Assembly (NCBI RefSeq): GCF_900199635.1
Contig: NZ_LT962687.1
Coordinates: forward strand, 1,411,501-1,475,500
Origin: Anaerotruncus massiliensis (ex Togo et al. 2026)
GTDB taxonomy: Bacteria; Bacillota; Clostridia; Oscillospirales; Ruminococcaceae
DNA: 64,000 bases
Direction of reading: 5' to 3'
The notes under the pieces were generated by a model. The model saw only the letters and a list, made by a program, of their open reading frames with translations, was not told where the DNA came from and ran no database searches. Position numbers and translations under genes: made by a program. Below are positions 33,790 to 42,190 of the stretch, piece after piece; the stretch's first letter is position 1, and the number at the start of each line of letters is the position of its first letter.

Positions 33790-34734
33790 TTATTCTCCGG
33801 CGAAAAACTCCCGGCAATAGTCCTGCATAATCCGGATAAATTCCTTTGCGTATTTCGTGAGATGCGTCTCCTGACGGTACATAATGCTGAACTCCGTATA
33901 CGTCCGCTGCAGCGGGTGCGCGCCGACCGAATAGAAGTCGAGCTTCGACTGGTGACAGGCGTTGCCGATAGTGAAAAAGCTGGGTACGAACACGATGCCC
34001 AGACCGGCGACCGCCATACGGAGAGCGGTTTCGATGTTGGCGGTCACAATGGTTTTCGCCGGCACAAACTGGGACTGCGCAAAGAACTGGTCGGCCATGA
34101 AGCGGGTGTGATGCCCCGGCTTCAAGAGAATGAAGCACTCGTTGAGCACCTCTTGCAGTCCCAGCCAGGGATGGGCCGCGTCGCCGGAGCGGACCGCCCG
34201 CTCCTTTACCGGATGGTCCTTGGGCAGGCCGAGCAGAAATTCTTCCCGGAAGAGGGGAAGGGCCGTAAATTTATAAATATTCGTTACCGGGCCCTTGGCG
34301 ATGACGAAATCGATCAGCCCGCTCGCAAGCTGGGTTTCCAGATTGTAGGAGTTTTCCTCGAAGAGCAGAAGCTCGACGTTGGGGTACTTCTGGCGGAACC
34401 GCGCGAGGGTTTCCGGCAGAAGCAGCGGGCTCCGGGTGAAAGAGGTGCCGATCCGGAGGGTGCCGTGGATCATGTTGTCGGAGTTTAAAAGATTGCGCGA
34501 CATGGTTTCGTAGATCTCCATCATCTTGCGGGCGGCCTTCGCGTAATGCTTGCCGGCGTCCGTCAGGATGATGCTGCGGCCGGTGTTCTCCAGCAGGTTG
34601 GTGTCCAGCGTCTCCTCCAGCGTTTTGATGTATTTACTCAGCGCCGGCTGCGAGATGTACAGGTGCTCCGCCGCCTTTGTGATCGTACCGTATTTTTCGA
34701 TCGCCAGAATATAGTTCAGTTCCTTGAGCAGCAC
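33790..34734 (-). CDS. LysR family transcriptional regulator
   Basis: A 314-residue LysR protein. N-terminal helix-turn-helix LNYILAIEKYGTITKAAEHLYISQPALSKYIKTLE is canonical; the effector domain follows from about residue 90 (TLRIGTSFTRSPLLLP). Start is GTG 34734 with AAGGAAAGGAAG about 7 bases upstream. It is transcribed towards the dehydrogenase gene and divergently from tctC, the usual arrangement for control of the adjacent transporter operon. The effector is likely the transported acid or a metabolite of it. The stop is 10 bases from the convergent dehydrogenase stop with no terminator seen. Confidence 0.93.
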   Translation of the reverse strand: MLLKELNYILAIEKYGTITKAAEHLYISQPALSKYIKTLEETLDTNLLENTGRSIILTDAGKHYAKAARKMMEIYETMSRNLLNSDNMIHGTLRIGTSFTRSPLLLPETLARFRQKYPNVELLLFEENSYNLETQLASGLIDFVIAKGPVTNIYKFTALPLFREEFLLGLPKDHPVKERAVRSGDAAHPWLGLQEVLNECFILLKPGHHTRFMADQFFAQSQFVPAKTIVTANIETALRMAVAGLGIVFVPSFFTIGNACHQSKLDFYSVGAHPLQRTYTEFSIMYRQETHLTKYAKEFIRIMQDYCREFFAGE

Positions 34735-34767
34735 ACTAGCACTTCCTTTCCTTGATCAGCCGAATCG

Positions 34768-34782
34768 ATAACTCCAGTTTAA
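34768..34782. promoter_or_regulatory. LysR box candidate in the lysR-tctC intergenic region
   Basis: ATAAC-TCCAG-TTTAA has T34769 and A34781 in T-N11-A spacing and repeats the ATAAC half-site of 31612-31616. A neighbouring CAGTT-N7-AACTG dyad lies at 34775-34791. Located 34-57 bases before the lysR start, it could serve autoregulation and tctC activation. Confidence 0.45.
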
Positions 34783-34931
34783 TATGAACTGCGCTTTTTT
34801 TCAAGACGTGACGAAAAAGGAGGGACTTGAAACCCAAAACGGTTACGACCGCTGTATACGGACGCTTTTCGCTTTCAATCGGACAACCGTTACACACAAT
34901 CACAAGAGTAAAGGGAGAAGGAGATTTTTAA

Positions 34932-35957
34932 ATGAAAAAGCTGTTCAGCGTAGTACTTTGCCTGACGATGATCCTAAGCCTGGCGGCCTGTGGAGCGGGC
35001 GGGAACGCCGAAACCGCGCCGTCGGCGCAGCAGGCCGCTCCGGCGGCCTCGGGAAGCGCCGCGGAGACGGAGGGATGGGTCCCCACGAAGCAGGTTGAGA
35101 TCGTCACCCATTCCGGCGTCGGCGCGGGCGGAGACCTCATCGGGCGCGCGATCATCGAGGCGACGCAGGGTCTGGTCCCGCAGAACATGTTCATGCAGAA
35201 CAAAAAGGGAAGCGCGGGCTCGAACGTCTGGGCGTACGTCAAGGAGGGGAAGACCGACGGCCACACGCTGATCGTCGGCACGCCCACCAATTTCCTGTGG
35301 TACTACAACGCGAATAACGGCATGCATCCCACGGAGGACCTTGTCCCGCTGGCGCGTTTCCAGCTTGAGCCCCAGGTGCTGGTGGTCCATAAGGACAGCC
35401 CCTACCAGGACATCGCCTCCTTCCTTGAAGCCTATAAGGCGGGCAACGCGACCATCGCCGGCGAAGCCAGCGGCGGACCGGCCTGGATGTGCGCCACGAT
35501 CATGGCGGACACCCTGGGCTGCGGCACCAGCTACATCCCCTACACGGACGGCGGCGAGGCGCTCACGGCGCTGCTCGGGAAGAATGTCGACGCAGTTTTC
35601 GGCCAGCTGGGCGAGGTCTATGACCAGCTCGCGGCGGGCGAGGTCCGGGCGCTGGCGTTCGCGGAAGACAAGCGCGTCGAGCAGTTCCCCGACATCCCGA
35701 CACTTACGGAATCCGACGTGGACTTCGTATTCCCCCAGTGGCGCGGCCTCTTTGTGCGCAAGGGGACTCCTGATGAAGCAATCGAATATTGGGAAAAAAT
35801 CTTTGCGGAATCCTCCCAGTCGGAATCTTTCCAGAAGTGGCTTGCGGATTCCGGTTCCCTTGACGGCTGGATGGGCCACGAGGAGTTTCTGGAGCTCTGC
35901 AAGCAGCAGGATAAGACCGTAAAGGAAATCATCGCGAAATACGGCACGGGCGAGTAA
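34932..35957 (+). CDS. tctC: Tripartite tricarboxylate transporter substrate-binding lipoprotein (TctC/Bug)
   Basis: A 341-residue extracytoplasmic receptor. The lipobox LSLAAC places the lipid cysteine at residue 20, followed by a 25-residue Ala/Glu linker. Family features: THSGVGAGGDLIGRAI (substrate loop), KKGSAGSNVWAYV, VGTPTNFLW and a C-terminal GLFVRKGTPDEAIEYW. TctC proteins bind di- or tricarboxylates through ordered waters. ATG 34932 has GGGAGAAGGAG upstream. First gene of the transporter operon. Confidence 0.93.
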   Translation: MKKLFSVVLCLTMILSLAACGAGGNAETAPSAQQAAPAASGSAAETEGWVPTKQVEIVTHSGVGAGGDLIGRAIIEATQGLVPQNMFMQNKKGSAGSNVWAYVKEGKTDGHTLIVGTPTNFLWYYNANNGMHPTEDLVPLARFQLEPQVLVVHKDSPYQDIASFLEAYKAGNATIAGEASGGPAWMCATIMADTLGCGTSYIPYTDGGEALTALLGKNVDAVFGQLGEVYDQLAAGEVRALAFAEDKRVEQFPDIPTLTESDVDFVFPQWRGLFVRKGTPDEAIEYWEKIFAESSQSESFQKWLADSGSLDGWMGHEEFLELCKQQDKTVKEIIAKYGTGE

Positions 35958-35988
35958 TCGCTTTTGACTTTCAAAACCGGCGTGAGAC

Positions 35989-36016
35989 GGCTCCGGGCGG
36001 CGGGCCGCCCGGAGCC
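35989..36016 (+). other. Intercistronic hairpin between tctC and tctB
   Basis: GGCTCCGGGCGG (35989-36000) pairs perfectly with CCGCCCGGAGCC (36005-36016), loop CGGG, no U tract. Probably stabilises the tctC portion of the message. Confidence 0.6.
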
Positions 36017-36061
36017 CCGCCGGAGGGCGCGCAACTTCAACGTTAGGGAGGACCATGGTCC

Positions 36062-36535
36062 ATGAAGAAGAAAAAATACGTAGATATCATATCGGGCATT
36101 CTGCTCATCGCGCTGGGCTCGATATATTTCTACTCCGCAACCACCCTGCCCGAGGCGCTGACTACGGAGCCGCTGGGACCGGCGGGCTTCCCTCAGTTTT
36201 TGGCGGTGGTGCTGATCGCTCTGAGCCTGTGGATTTTAGTCAAAGCGATTTTGGACAAATCCGAAGAGGCGAATTCCGCGACAAAATTCACCCCCAGGGA
36301 CATCCGGTGCCTGCTCCTTGTGATCGGCATGATGGTGCTGTATGTCGCGGGAATCCAGTTGCTTGGCTACACGGTATCCACCTTCTTATTTGCGGCGGTC
36401 TGCTTCTGCTTGATGGGAGCTTCCTGGAGAAAACCGACGGGCGTGCTGATCCCCTCCGCTGTGATAGCCGTTGTGTGCTATTTGCTGTTCAAGGTTCTTT
36501 TCAACGCGGATCTTCCCCGCGGCCTGCTAATTTGA
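36062..36535 (+). CDS. tctB: Tripartite tricarboxylate transporter small membrane subunit TctB
   Basis: A 157-residue protein with four hydrophobic segments (about 9-27, 43-62, 83-101 and 106-145 as two). The TctB pattern GPAGFPQFLAVVLIALSLWIL near residue 38 is recognisable. ATG 36062 chosen because it starts the basic KKKKY leader; an out-of-frame ATG at 36055 is closer to the GGGAGGA box. The last codons are followed by tctA 23 bases downstream. Confidence 0.88.
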   Translation: MKKKKYVDIISGILLIALGSIYFYSATTLPEALTTEPLGPAGFPQFLAVVLIALSLWILVKAILDKSEEANSATKFTPRDIRCLLLVIGMMVLYVAGIQLLGYTVSTFLFAAVCFCLMGASWRKPTGVLIPSAVIAVVCYLLFKVLFNADLPRGLLI

Positions 36536-36558
36536 TGGTACGAAAGGAGCAGCTATAA

Positions 36559-38055
36559 ATGACAACGATGCAGCTTTGGGGAGAAATCTTCTCCGCGTTT
36601 TCCATTCAGAGTGTTCTCTGGGTCTTTGCCGGCGTTGCCTGGGGGATTTTCGGGGGCGCCCTGCCGGGCGTTACCGCCTCCCTCGCCATGTCGCTCATCC
36701 TGCCCTTTACGATCGCGCTGGAGCCGGTGCAGGCGTTCATGCTGCTGGCCGCGGTCTACGTGGGCGCGGAATACGGCGGCTCGATCCCGGCGATTCTGGT
36801 CGGCGTTCCGGGCACCCCCGCGAACGCGCCCACCGCGCTGGACGGACGGCAGATGCACTTAAACGGCCACAGCGGCAAGGCGCTGGGCTATTCGCTGACG
36901 GGCGGCTGCTTCGGCAGCTTCTTCGGCGGGATACTGGGCGTTTTCCTGCTCGGCCTTCTGGTGAAAATTTCGCTGATGCTGGACGCGTCCGCCTTCTTTG
37001 CGCTCGCGCTCTTCGGCCTCTCGGCCGTCATCAGCATGTCGAAGGGGAACATGGCGAAGGGCTTTATCTCCATCATCCTGGGAATCATGCTCGGCAGCAT
37101 CGGCGCGGACAACTTTACGGGGATGCCGCGCTTCACGATGGGGATGATCCAGCTGGGCGACGGCGTCAGCGACGTGCCGGCCGTGGTCGGCTTTGTGGCG
37201 GCGGCGGAGCTGTTCGGCCAGATCATCCAGCAGATTCAGGAGAAAAAACTGGTGTCTCCCATGCTGGGCAAGCTGGACTACACCTTCGTGACGATCAAGG
37301 AGTTTCTGGCGACCATCAAGACCGCGATCGTCAGCATGATCATGGGCATCGTGGTCGGCGTCATGCCCGGCGCGGGCCCCACCATCGCCTCGTTCATCGC
37401 GTATAATGAGGGCCGCCGGATTTCCAAGGACGGCGACAAATTCGGCACCGGCGTACCTGACGCCATTATTGCGCCCGAGGTCGCCAACAACGCCTGCGTA
37501 CCCGCGGCGGTCGTGCCACTGCTCTCCTTCGGCATCCCCGGCTCCACATCGGCGGCCATCATGCTGGGGGCCATGGTCATGCATGGGATGCGCCCCGGCC
37601 CGCTGCTCGCACAGAACAATCCGGAGGCGCTCGGCGCGGTGTTCCTGGGCATCCTGCTGGCCTGCCCCTGCCTGCTGATCGTGGGGCGGCTTTTCTTAAA
37701 GCCGTGGGTGAAGGTGACCGCGATCCCGCCGCACTACCTCAATACGATCATCCTCTGCCTGCTGGTGGTGGGTTCCCTTGCTCTGAACGAAGGCATTTTC
37801 GCAGTGGGGATTCTGATTGTCTGTTCCTTCCTCGGCTATCTGATGAAGCTGGCCGGCTTCAACCCGGTGGCGACCGTCCTAGGCTTTGTGCTCGCGCAGC
37901 TGGTGGAGGACAATCTGCGCCGCGCGATGCTGCTTTCCAAGGGCTCGCTGATGACCTTTGTGGTGCACCCCATTACGCTGGTGCTGCTGTTGCTCACCGC
38001 GGCGTCCGTGGTATTCGGGCTGATGAAGGGCAAAAAGGCGAAACAGCAGGCTTGA
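36559..38055 (+). CDS. tctA: Tripartite tricarboxylate transporter large membrane subunit TctA
   Basis: A 498-residue polytopic protein with about 11-12 membrane segments. Conserved TctA motifs are visible: GALPGVTASLAMSLILPFT near residue 35, GSIPAILVGVPGTPANAPTALDG near 74, and the duplicated PGAGPTIASFIAYNEGRR near 274 and LSFGIPGSTSAAIML near 321. Imports the TctC-bound carboxylate using the ion gradient. ATG 36559 has AAAGGAG 11 bases upstream. Confidence 0.95.
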   Translation: MTTMQLWGEIFSAFSIQSVLWVFAGVAWGIFGGALPGVTASLAMSLILPFTIALEPVQAFMLLAAVYVGAEYGGSIPAILVGVPGTPANAPTALDGRQMHLNGHSGKALGYSLTGGCFGSFFGGILGVFLLGLLVKISLMLDASAFFALALFGLSAVISMSKGNMAKGFISIILGIMLGSIGADNFTGMPRFTMGMIQLGDGVSDVPAVVGFVAAAELFGQIIQQIQEKKLVSPMLGKLDYTFVTIKEFLATIKTAIVSMIMGIVVGVMPGAGPTIASFIAYNEGRRISKDGDKFGTGVPDAIIAPEVANNACVPAAVVPLLSFGIPGSTSAAIMLGAMVMHGMRPGPLLAQNNPEALGAVFLGILLACPCLLIVGRLFLKPWVKVTAIPPHYLNTIILCLLVVGSLALNEGIFAVGILIVCSFLGYLMKLAGFNPVATVLGFVLAQLVEDNLRRAMLLSKGSLMTFVVHPITLVLLLLTAASVVFGLMKGKKAKQQA

Positions 38056-38088
38056 TGCCGCAGCCTGATTAGAAACTTCACGCAACCA

Positions 38089-38121
38089 GCGGGGGCCGCA
38101 GCACTCGGCTGCGGCCCCCGC
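38089..38121 (+). other. Intercistronic hairpin between tctA and the flavin oxidoreductase gene
   Basis: A perfect 13-base-pair GC-rich stem (38089-38101 with 38109-38121), loop CACTCGG, followed only by TCTTT. May act as weak terminator or RNA stabiliser inside the operon. Confidence 0.55.
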
Positions 38122-38145
38122 CGCGTCTTTACGAAAGGAGTCACT

Positions 38146-40026
38146 ATGGCACATGCATTGGAGCCGATCCGGATCGGAACGGTTCAGCTCAAAAACAGGA
38201 TCGTTTTCCCCTCCATGTGCGTCTTTTTCTGCGACGCCGAGGGCTATATCAACGACGTGATGACAGAGTACGTCCGGGAGCGCGCACGGGGCGGCGTGGG
38301 GCTGCTCATCATCCCCGGCAGCCCCCACGGCAAGGTGGGCCCGGGCCGCCCAGCCCTCTCCCACAACGGCTATATCCCCGGATGGAAACGTCTGGCCGAC
38401 GTCGCGCACGAGCATGGCGCAAAGCTCTTTTGCCAGCTCCACCCGGCGAAATTCCAGGCCGGAAGGGGCTATACCATTGAGGACATCAACGATTTTACGC
38501 CGGAGTATATCCGCGGCCTGATCGACAGCTACGCCGCGTGCGCGGCGCGCGCGCGGCGCGCGGGGGTGGACGGGGTCGAAATCCACGGCGCGCACGCGCA
38601 CGAGGTGGCGCAGTTCCTCTCGCCGTTTTACAACCGGCGCCAGGACGAATACGGCGGCTCGACCGAAAGGCGCGCGCGGTTCGCGGCGGAGATCGTCCGA
38701 GGCATCAAACGGGAAACCGGCGCGGATTATCCGCTGATCTTCCGGATCAGCGGGGACGAGCTGGTGGAGGGCGGAAGGCGAATCGAGGAGACGGCCGCAA
38801 TCGCCGGGCTCCTTGAAAAAGCGGGCGCGGATGCAATTCATGTCTCCTGCGGCATGCCGGAATCGGAGTATGCGATTTCCGCGCCGATGGACATGGAGGA
38901 CCTTTTTAACGCCGACAACGCGGCGCGGGTGAAGGCGGCGGTTTCCATCCCGGTCATCGCGGTCAACCGCATCACCGACATGGAGGAGGCGGACGCCGTC
39001 ATACGGAGCGGGAAGGCGGACCTGGTCGCCATGGCACGGGCGAACCTCGCGGACCCGAACATGATCGCGAAGTACGAGGGGCGGGTCGCGGGCCCGGTCA
39101 GGCGCTGCATCGGCTGCAACCAGGGGTGCCGCGACGCGGCGCTCTATAAAAAGATCCGCTGTATGCAAAATGCCCGGCTCGGCTTTGAGACGACGCTCAA
39201 CTTTGCCGCGGCGACCGAGGCGGAAAAGGCGCAGAAAATCCTGATCGCCGGAGCGGGGCCGGCGGGGCTGGAGGCCGCTTACGACCTTACCCTGCGGGGA
39301 TTCCGGCCTCTGGTGTACGAGAGGGAATCGAAGCCCGGGGGGCTGATCAATCTGGCGGCGCTGCCCCCGCAGAAGGAACGGATGCGCGAAATCACGAATT
39401 TCCGCGTGGCCGCGCTGGAAGAGGCCGGGATCGCCATCCAATACGGCTCGGAGGTCACCCCCGAGCTGCTGGAGCGGGAGAGGCCGGACGTGCTGATCGT
39501 GGCCACGGGAAGCGTCGCGGCCGTCCCGCCCATCCCGGGGATCGACGGGGAAAACGTCGTAACCGCGGACGAGCTCCTGTCAGGGCGAAAGCCCCTGCGG
39601 GGAAGCCATATCGTAGTGCTGGGCGGCGGCCTTGTGGGGTGCGAGGCGGCGGATTATCTGGCGGCCGCCGGCCGCCGGGTGGAGATCGTGGAAATGACGG
39701 ACAAGCTCGCGGACGGGCTCAACCAGAGCAGGCGGCGCTTCCTCTTAAAGCGCCTGTCCGAGCACGGCGTAGCGGCGCACCTTCTCACAAAGGCGGAGCG
39801 CGTCGCCCTGCCGGAGGTGCGGGTTTGCAGCCAGAATTACAGCTATGCGCTGGAAGGGGTCGACGGCGTCGTGGTTGCCGCCGGACGCAGCCCGCAAGAC
39901 CGCCTGAGCGCGTGGGCGAAGGAACACCTGCCCGGAACGCGGGTCTTTGTGATCGGGGACGCCGGGCGGCCGGGCGTCGCGCTGGACGCGATTCATCAGG
40001 GCGCCCGCGTGGCGGCGCAGATATGA
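38146..40026 (+). CDS. Fe-S flavin oxidoreductase, enoate reductase/2,4-dienoyl-CoA reductase family
   Basis: A 626-residue Old-Yellow-Enzyme-type fusion. Residues 1-330 form the FMN TIM barrel (GAHAHEVAQFLSPFYNRRQDEYGGS near 148); the barrel ends in a [4Fe-4S] motif CIGCNQGCRD...RCMQN near 319-335. Then an FAD domain (ILIAGAGPAGLEAAYDL near 365) and an NAD(P)H domain (HIVVLGGGLVGCEAADYL near 487). Clostridial enoate reductases reduce the C=C bond of 2-enoates with NADH. Where related dienoyl-CoA reductases have Tyr after HGAHG, this protein has HAHE, so specificity may differ. ATG 38146 has GAAAGGAG 8 bases upstream. Encoded between the transporter and the lyase/hydratase genes. Confidence 0.87.
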   Translation: MAHALEPIRIGTVQLKNRIVFPSMCVFFCDAEGYINDVMTEYVRERARGGVGLLIIPGSPHGKVGPGRPALSHNGYIPGWKRLADVAHEHGAKLFCQLHPAKFQAGRGYTIEDINDFTPEYIRGLIDSYAACAARARRAGVDGVEIHGAHAHEVAQFLSPFYNRRQDEYGGSTERRARFAAEIVRGIKRETGADYPLIFRISGDELVEGGRRIEETAAIAGLLEKAGADAIHVSCGMPESEYAISAPMDMEDLFNADNAARVKAAVSIPVIAVNRITDMEEADAVIRSGKADLVAMARANLADPNMIAKYEGRVAGPVRRCIGCNQGCRDAALYKKIRCMQNARLGFETTLNFAAATEAEKAQKILIAGAGPAGLEAAYDLTLRGFRPLVYERESKPGGLINLAALPPQKERMREITNFRVAALEEAGIAIQYGSEVTPELLERERPDVLIVATGSVAAVPPIPGIDGENVVTADELLSGRKPLRGSHIVVLGGGLVGCEAADYLAAAGRRVEIVEMTDKLADGLNQSRRRFLLKRLSEHGVAAHLLTKAERVALPEVRVCSQNYSYALEGVDGVVVAAGRSPQDRLSAWAKEHLPGTRVFVIGDAGRPGVALDAIHQGARVAAQI

Positions 40027-40046
40027 CGAAAACGGAGGGATAGCTT

Positions 40047-40913
40047 TTGAATAAGCGTTTGACGCTTAAAAATATGCTGGGGGACCGGGAAACCTATTTT
40101 GTCCCCGGCGTCTTTGACTGCATCGGCGCGCTGGCGGTCGAGGCGGCCGGCTTTCAGGCGGCGCTGGTTTCCGGCAACGCGGTTTCCGCCTCGGCGCTCG
40201 GTCTGCCGGACATGGGCCTGCTCACGATGACCGAGGTGGTCGACGCCTCCTCGCGGATTGCCCGCTCGGTGGACATCCCGGTGATCGCGGACGCGGACAC
40301 CGGCTATGGCCAGCCGCTCAACTTTATGCGCACGGTGAACGAATTTGAACGGGGCGGCGTCGCGGGCATCCACATCGAGGATCAGGTCAGCCCCAAAAAA
40401 TGCGCCTATTACGGCGGTACGCACGAAATCGTCCCCGTGGACGAATTCCTGAGGAAGCTGAAGGCGGGGATCGACGCGCGGGAAAACCCGGACTTCTGCA
40501 TCATCGCGCGCACCGACGCCATGGTGAGCTACGGCAGGGAGGAGGCCGTGCGCCGCGCCAACAAATATCTGGAGGCGGGCGCGGACGCGGTGTTCGTGGT
40601 GGGATGCTCCACGCTTGAGGAGGTCGAGATGGTGGCGCGGGAGGTCTCCGGGCCGGTGGTGATGAACGTCAACGACATAAGCGAGCTGAATCGGTACTCG
40701 CAGGAGACCTTCCGGCAGCTTGGCGTCAAGCTGGTGCTCTATCCGGCCACGCTGCGCTCCCTCTTTCTAAAGCAGGCGCTGGACACGATGAAGCACCTCT
40801 ATGAAAACGGGAATACGGCGGACAGACTGGACCGGCTTGCAACGCTTCCAGAATTTCAGAAGGCGACGAAGGTGCCGGAATACGAGGCGCGGGAGTACCA
40901 ATATGCAAAATGA
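40047..40913 (+). CDS. Isocitrate lyase/PEP mutase superfamily C-C lyase, paralogue B
   Basis: A 288-residue TIM barrel. Motifs: FVPGVFDCIGALAVEAAGF near residue 18, metal site IADADTGYGQP near 77, IEDQVSPKKCAYYGGT near 112 and IIARTDAMVSYGREEA near 155. It shares with paralogue A (31758) the unusual Cys-Ala-Tyr-Tyr in place of Cys-Gly-His, yet the two proteins are otherwise clearly diverged; the active-site strand here reads VMNVNDISE. Start is TTG 40047 with GGAGGG 7 bases upstream. It overlaps or closely abuts the hydratase large-subunit gene, pointing to a shared pathway: hydration followed by cleavage. Confidence 0.86.
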   Translation: MNKRLTLKNMLGDRETYFVPGVFDCIGALAVEAAGFQAALVSGNAVSASALGLPDMGLLTMTEVVDASSRIARSVDIPVIADADTGYGQPLNFMRTVNEFERGGVAGIHIEDQVSPKKCAYYGGTHEIVPVDEFLRKLKAGIDARENPDFCIIARTDAMVSYGREEAVRRANKYLEAGADAVFVVGCSTLEEVEMVAREVSGPVVMNVNDISELNRYSQETFRQLGVKLVLYPATLRSLFLKQALDTMKHLYENGNTADRLDRLATLPEFQKATKVPEYEAREYQYAK

Positions 40914-40942
40914 ACGCGGCGGCCGCCGCGAGGGGGTATAAA

Positions 40943-42190
40943 ATGGCTACTGCAGTTGAAAAAATCTTTTCCGCGAAGGCGGGCAGGCCGATCAAAGCGG
41001 GAGATATCGTGGTTGTGGAGGTGGACGCCTGCATGATTCACGACGTCAACGGCCCGACGGCGGTCAAAAACTTCGCGCAGATCGCAAAGACGGTCAAATC
41101 CCCGGCGCACCACCTGATCGTCCTGGACCACTTTGCCCCGTGTCCGAACGCGGCAGCCGGGAATAACCACCTTCTTCTCCGCCGCTTCGCAAAGGAGCAC
41201 GGCATTCGGTTGGTGGACGTCTGCAAGGGCGTCTGCCACCAGAAGATGCTGGAATCCGGTAAAGTCAGGCCCGGCGGGATCGCAGTGGGCACCGATTCGC
41301 ACTCCTGCACCTACGGCGCGCTAAACGCCTTCAGCACCGGCGTGGGCGCGGCGGAGGCGGCCGTCATATTTGCCTGCGACCAGTGCTGGTTCAAGGTTCC
41401 CCCGACCATCCGGGTGGAGTTTGTGGGAAAGCTGCCGCGCAAAATCCTGGGCAAGGACCTGGCGCTGGAGCTGCTGCGCATATTGGGTGAGGCGGGCGCG
41501 TCCTACCAGTGCATGGAGTTCGGCGGCGAGGCGGTGGCGGACATCAGCTTCGACAGCCGCGCCACGCTTTGCAACATGATGATCGAGGCCGGGGCAAAGG
41601 GCGCGATCATGCCGTGCGACGAGGTGGCCCGGCGGTGGCTCGCGGCGTACGGAGTGACCGGAGAAGCGGGGGTGGAACCGGACGGCGACGCGGAATACAG
41701 CCGTAGGATCACCATCGACGTCTCGCAGATGCGGCCGCTGGTGGCGGTGCCTCCGCGCATCGACCACGCAGTCGCGGCGGAGGAATTGGAGAAGGTCCGG
41801 GTGGATCAGGTCGTGATCGGGTCCTGCACGAACGGGCGCTACGAGGATATCGCGCTCGCGGCCGAAATTCTCCGGGGGAAACGGGTGGCCGACGGCGTCC
41901 GGCTGCTGGTCTATCCCGCTTCGCCGGAGGTGGAGGCGGCGCTCAAGGCGGGCGGACATCTGGACGCGCTCACTTCAGCGGGGGCCTCCGTCTTCCCGCC
42001 GAGCTGCGGCCCCTGCGCGGGAATCCACGGAGGCCTGCTGGGGGACGGCGAGGTGGCGGTCTCGACCACCAACCGAAACCTGAACGGACGGATGGGGAGC
42101 AAGGATGCGCGGATTTATATCGCTTCTCCGCTGGTGGCCGCCTGTTCGGCGCTGTGCGGATTTATCACGGATCGGGAGGTTTTGGGATGA
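40943..42190 (+). CDS. Aconitase-family hydratase large subunit (LeuC/DmdA-like)
   Basis: A 415-residue [4Fe-4S] dehydratase subunit. Cluster ligands: GSCTNGR near residue 294 and PSCGPCAG near 352. Substrate/cluster region VGTDSHSCTYGALNAFSTGVGAAEAA near 113 is typical. Length and arrangement match the two-subunit isopropylmalate isomerase/homoaconitase/dimethylmaleate hydratase group. ATG 40943 has GAGGGGG 6 bases upstream; ATG 40910, overlapping the lyase stop as ATGA, would add 11 residues and is the alternative. Context (lyases, importer, no leuA) argues against leucine synthesis. Confidence 0.87.
   Translation: MATAVEKIFSAKAGRPIKAGDIVVVEVDACMIHDVNGPTAVKNFAQIAKTVKSPAHHLIVLDHFAPCPNAAAGNNHLLLRRFAKEHGIRLVDVCKGVCHQKMLESGKVRPGGIAVGTDSHSCTYGALNAFSTGVGAAEAAVIFACDQCWFKVPPTIRVEFVGKLPRKILGKDLALELLRILGEAGASYQCMEFGGEAVADISFDSRATLCNMMIEAGAKGAIMPCDEVARRWLAAYGVTGEAGVEPDGDAEYSRRITIDVSQMRPLVAVPPRIDHAVAAEELEKVRVDQVVIGSCTNGRYEDIALAAEILRGKRVADGVRLLVYPASPEVEAALKAGGHLDALTSAGASVFPPSCGPCAGIHGGLLGDGEVAVSTTNRNLNGRMGSKDARIYIASPLVAACSALCGFITDREVLG

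Noticed and set aside
36055-36558. Alternative frame starting at ATG 36055 nearer the ribosome site
   Set aside because: Translation is not membrane-like and shows no similarity, whereas the frame from 36062 is a clear TctB.
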